64,000 nt of DNA, taken from Pseudisothecium myosuroides (taxonomy: Eukaryota; Streptophyta; Bryopsida; Hypnales; Lembophyllaceae). Below, piece after piece: positions 60,283-64,000 of this stretch; position 1 is the first letter of the stretch, and the number at the start of each line of letters is the position of its first letter. The notes beneath the pieces were generated by a model. It worked only from the letters and a program-made list of their open reading frames with translations. It was not told the origin of the DNA and searched no databases. The translations under genes and the position numbers were made by a program. The stretch spans positions 12,278,501 to 12,342,500 of the forward strand of contig OX637288.1 of assembly GCA_951799445.1 (NCBI GenBank), given 5' to 3'.

Positions 60283-63200
60283 AGCGAGCGTCGGGAGGAT
60301 TTCAACTCAAGTCGGTCGCCATTAGGTCACGTCGCTCGGTCTCGTCCGTCTCTCGGGCGTTGCCTCCCGCCTGCTTGCGTGCCTGCCTGCGCTCTCTCTT
60401 CGGTCGCGTGTCTTGCCGGCCATCGGACTAAGTTAAGTTCCTGCAGCCCTTTCCTTTCCTTTCATTTGGTGGAGGTGTTTGGCGCGGGGGTAGGGTCCAG
60501 GCTTGCTCCAGCACGGAGCAGCATGATGGCCAACGGAAGCGAATTCGAGTTGCCGCAGGAGGTGTTGTCCGTGCTGCCTTCCGATCCCTACGAGCAGCTC
60601 GATGTGGCCCGGCGGATCACGGCCATGGCCGTCGGCGCGCGCGTGGCCAAGCTGGAGAGCGACACGGCCAAGCTGCGGCAGAAGCTCACGGAGAAGGAGC
60701 ACGTCATTTACGGCCTGCAGGAGCGCGTGGCGGAGGCGGAGAGCACGCTGCAGGAGACGAGCGCGCGGCTCTCGCACGCTTTGAACGATCAGGTCGGAAT
60801 TCGATGGCCCTGCATTGCATTTTTCGTTTGTCAATGTGATCGGTGCTTTTTTTTCTCTCTCTCTCTCTTCCGAGGTTCTGAAGCACGATCGTCGGAGACT
60901 CTCTTTCCATGGAGAAGCAAACGTTGATCGGCTTCTTCTGGTCCTCAATCGGCTTCTCCGCTCAATTCACAAGGCAGCTAGCGGTGTTGGCAGTGCACAT
61001 TTAATCCGGAACGTCGAGTTTAGCCGGGGCCTGGTGATCAACGTTTGCACTCTTTTAAATTTCAAAATCAGCTTTTCTTGCTCCTTTCTCCTCCAAATGG
61101 TTTGAAAAAGATATTTATTTGGAAAATTCCTGGAAATGAGTGAGAATATCCCCCATTTATTGAAGTGTCGGGACCACAGCGATCGATCGATAATTGTGAT
61201 ATTATGCCTCCTGACTGGAAGCATTCCAAGTTGTGGCAATCAGCAGCAGACAGAAAGAGCGAGCCAACGAGCAATTCATTTTTTCAGCATCTTCTTGCCC
61301 GGTTCTTGGTCAAACCAGTGCGAGTGTTATCCAGTTGCACAATCACTGAAATTATGCTGCTGACGCGCTATTCCATGCCTTTTGACTCCCAGTTTGGAGA
61401 TCACAGTGCCGGATTTAGTTTGATGACTTCAGCCAGGCATTTTCGTTTTCCGCCGTTCCGGTTTAATTTCTACTTGATCGAATTACTGTTTAATGGCCTC
61501 GGCAGTGAGCACTTTCCTTCTGGCATGGCTGCTCCATGAGCAGCCTCTGTAAAAAATTCCGATTGGTACAGAGTTTGGAAGCAGGTGAACAGCTGTCTGA
61601 CAGTGTCTGCGCAGTCATTCCCTGGATAGTCCGTCGCTTTGCGCCTTCCGGACGTTGTTGTGAGTTTAGTAAGCGGAACTTGCATGCAGTGATCCAGAAG
61701 CTCCCCTTGGATGTTGGTGACCTCCCTGACGACGTAATATAGCTGGGAGGGCTTTCTGTTTGCGGTTTTCTCTTCTTGTGTCGAACTTTTATGCTTGACT
61801 TTTACAAGAACTTCCAATTCGACTGCATCGTTTTCGGAACATTGCTTGGAGTTCGTGTATCTTTGTGTGAGTTCTGTCGAGGATCGTGTTTCTGACAGCT
61901 TCACGCCTCGTGGACCGCTGTTTGCCTTTTTGTTGACAGACGAAGCTGTCGAATGAGAAGAATGTGTTGTCAGGTCAAGTGAAGAAGCTGATGCGGGATG
62001 TTGCGAAGGTGAGCTTGATGTTTTCTCGTCCTCTCATGGAGTAGAACACGTCTGTTTTTGTTCCTGAATTTTCAGCTCCAAGTAGAGGAACATTTTTGCC
62101 TTGGTAAGGGAGATTAGTATAAGATTTTCTATCCTTCTTACACTTTGAACGAACGATCATCAAGGGGCACTAGATTTGTTATTTAATTCTGTCTTTGTTT
62201 GACTCCAGAAGTTGGAACGAATTGGCAGGGATGCTTGCAACACTCTGTTGTTTTGCTTCGTGATTACTTTTTGTAGCAGTCTAGTTAGTGCATTAGAAGC
62301 ATCACGAACGACTTTGAATGACATATTTCCGAGTTGAGGTGTGAGTTCCTATGAGAGTACGAGGAACCTGAGTTTGAGGCGTTTATCTTCTCTCGTGTTG
62401 TTTTATGCAGCTGGAGACCTTCAAGCGCACACTGATGCAATCGCTTCAGGAGGATGACGAGAGCCCCGGCGTAAGTTTTCTATTCCGTCGTTGGGCTGGG
62501 AAGGGTTAAGGAATTGGTGTCGCTATTATGTTGAAAGGTAATGAAGTCTGTGAGTCTCTGCTCGCGTCTACTCTTGGTTACTGTTTTACGTTTCTAAGAG
62601 CGAGTGGCAGATAGAGGAGGCATTGTGTACCCCCAGTTTGAAGTCTAAGTTTGGTGGTTGTTTGCGATTTTCAGGGTGAAGGTGGAGATAAGCGAGGTGC
62701 TAATTCTAATCTGGCGCTGCGGAGAGCTTCTCGTAAGTTCCTTACCTTTGGTTTGTAGAGCATGTCTTGGAGCCACCATTTTGAATTTGCTTCACGTTTT
62801 CACGACGCCAGTAGTGTGGACAGTTTTGAATATGATGAAGCCTAGGAGTTTCTGAAGTTGTCTTTTCTTATCTGTCTATTCGTATTCATGGATGAGGCTG
62901 TCTTTTATGCTCGCTGTGGTCAGGCCCTCTCATAAATAAATAGATAGTCGACGTTCCGTCCCTTGGTTCGAGGAATTTGTGTGTAGTTGTGATGTGGAAC
63001 GCGTAGCCATAGGGGTTGTAATCGCGAGCCGTAGAGTAGAACTATTTGTCCATATAATTGTAGCCTTCATATGTGCGAGATGTGTTTTTTGCTTCTCGTT
63101 CACCAGAAATCGGTAGTGATAAGGTTTCTTTGTGACGATATGTTTGTTACGTGAACGGTAGTGTGCCATCTGTGGTATGTGGTGAGCAACGAGCCCTTTC

Positions 63201-64000
63201 TGCAAGCAGTCTATGTCTGTAGAGCTGAGTCGAAGAATCGAGTTTTGTGTATGCTAAGTTTTGATGGTTGCGTGTACAGAAGCTGAGTCCACTGTGAGCA
63301 GAGCTCAACTCCTGGATGACGACAACCAATCTGTGAAGTCTGTCGACACCGAGTGCACCTTCCCCGCCGAAGAACGTGGCTATCGGCAGGGTATAGTCTT
63401 TCACGGGTCTTCAATGTCGTTGACAGAGTTTTCTTTCCTTCCTTCGTTCTGGAATTGTTATTATAATCTGTGTTCGATATGGTAGTCTCTTTGCGTGCCA
63501 GGTCCTGTTAGTTGCAGTGAAATGCTTGTGCGTCCCGAACTGTCTGCTGGGAGAATGAGTTTTGATTTTTGGTACAAGCCTCCACATGAAGTGATGTTTC
63601 TTTTGTTCGTCAGGTGCGGCATCGAAGCCCCCCTCCGGCTATCATAGTTCTGCCAACCACTCTGCTCGAGGTACCCCCCATTTGAGCCCCAGATTGACTC
63701 CAAGTGGATCACCCAAAGTCCAATCTGCCCGAGGATCCCCCCGGCGGAGCATGAGTATGAGTGACCATTCCCACAAGATTCCCCTCCCCTCCTCGAAGCC
63801 CAACAGTCAGTCGACGACTGCTCCGAACTCCCCACCAAGTCAAGGTTCCCTGCCATGTAAATTCTCGTCTTCCTCTTAATCTGTGTTCCCCATAGTGAAG
63901 AGTTTGAGTCGTGATGGCTTGGTTGTCGTGCAGCAACAGCCCCAACTACTTGTCTCGGGTTCGAAATGAGAGGAGTTTTCTACGTTGAAGATTCGTGGGG
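60283..64000 (+). repeat. Right arm of the large inverted duplication (cut by window end)
   Basis: Mirror image of 43869-47703, covering the 5' leader, exons 1-6 and introns 1-5 plus part of intron 6 of the At4g15545-like gene. Introns are clearly alignable by eye, pointing to a recent duplication. About 12.6 kb separate the two arms. Confidence 0.85.
60523..63856 (+). CDS. At4g15545-like coiled-coil protein, copy B (partial, exons 1-6)
   Basis: Second copy of the plant coiled-coil gene, opposite in direction to copy A. Exons seen: 60523-60792, 61940-62008, 62411-62470, 62675-62732, 63280-63390, 63614-63856. Each has exactly the same length as in copy A, with GT and AG intron ends and an open frame throughout. 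Protein differences noticed by eye are few and conservative (for example VVEAE to VAEAE, HALNEQ to HALNDQ, SLHEDD to SLQEDD, ANNSAR to ANHSAR). Exons 7-9 should lie just past base 64000; intron 6 is still running at the window edge. Nothing suggests a pseudogene in the part seen. Confidence 0.9.

Noticed and set aside
60433..60948. 171-codon minus-strand frame
   Set aside because: Antisense of exon 1 of copy B; same shadow as in copy A.

Overview
This window looks like nuclear DNA from a land plant. Three things point that way. One gene is a boron/borate exporter of the BOR family with plant intron-exon structure. A second gene, present twice, belongs to the plant At4g15545-like coiled-coil family. 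The non-coding DNA is full of plant-type MITEs (CACTA, Stowaway, Emigrant/pogo, hAT and Mutator types). Genes are intron-rich and their exons are GC-balanced to GC-rich, set in very AT-rich repeat-dense DNA. I cannot name the species. No CRISPR, operon, tRNA or rRNA was found.

Layout. 1-24.4 kb is gene-free, AT-rich and made of nested repeats. Its main component is a ~0.9 kb family with ends close to CCCCTAAAGGACCA flanked by TTAA. It also holds ~175-bp tandem units, a SINE-like insertion at 10.85-11.07 kb and several foldback MITEs. 25.55-32.87 kb (minus strand) is a complete 11-exon BOR gene whose exons join in frame to 669 codons plus stop. Its introns carry a CACTA MITE, a small hairpin element and two ~110-bp inverted Stowaway-type ends that bracket exon 4. 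33-42 kb is BOR upstream DNA, a hAT MITE, foldbacks and a cluster of three TTAA elements. 43.16-47.47 kb (minus) is a complete 9-exon At4g15545-like gene (343 codons plus stop). 47.7-60.28 kb is AT-rich repeat DNA with a dead Tc1/mariner-type transposase that is itself interrupted by a foldback element. 60.52-64.0 kb (plus) is a second copy of the At4g15545-like gene, in inverted, head-to-head orientation and cut by the window edge after exon 6.

The genes do not form a pathway together. BOR exports borate across the plasma membrane; the coiled-coil family has no function I can assign. The points most worth a second look are the Stowaway-type TIR pair around a required BOR exon, the TTAA-targeted repeat family (TTAA is the target of piggyBac and Kolobok elements, and no transposase is visible here), and the recent inverted gene duplication. 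All splice sites, TIRs and target-site duplications were read by eye; no alignment or search was run.
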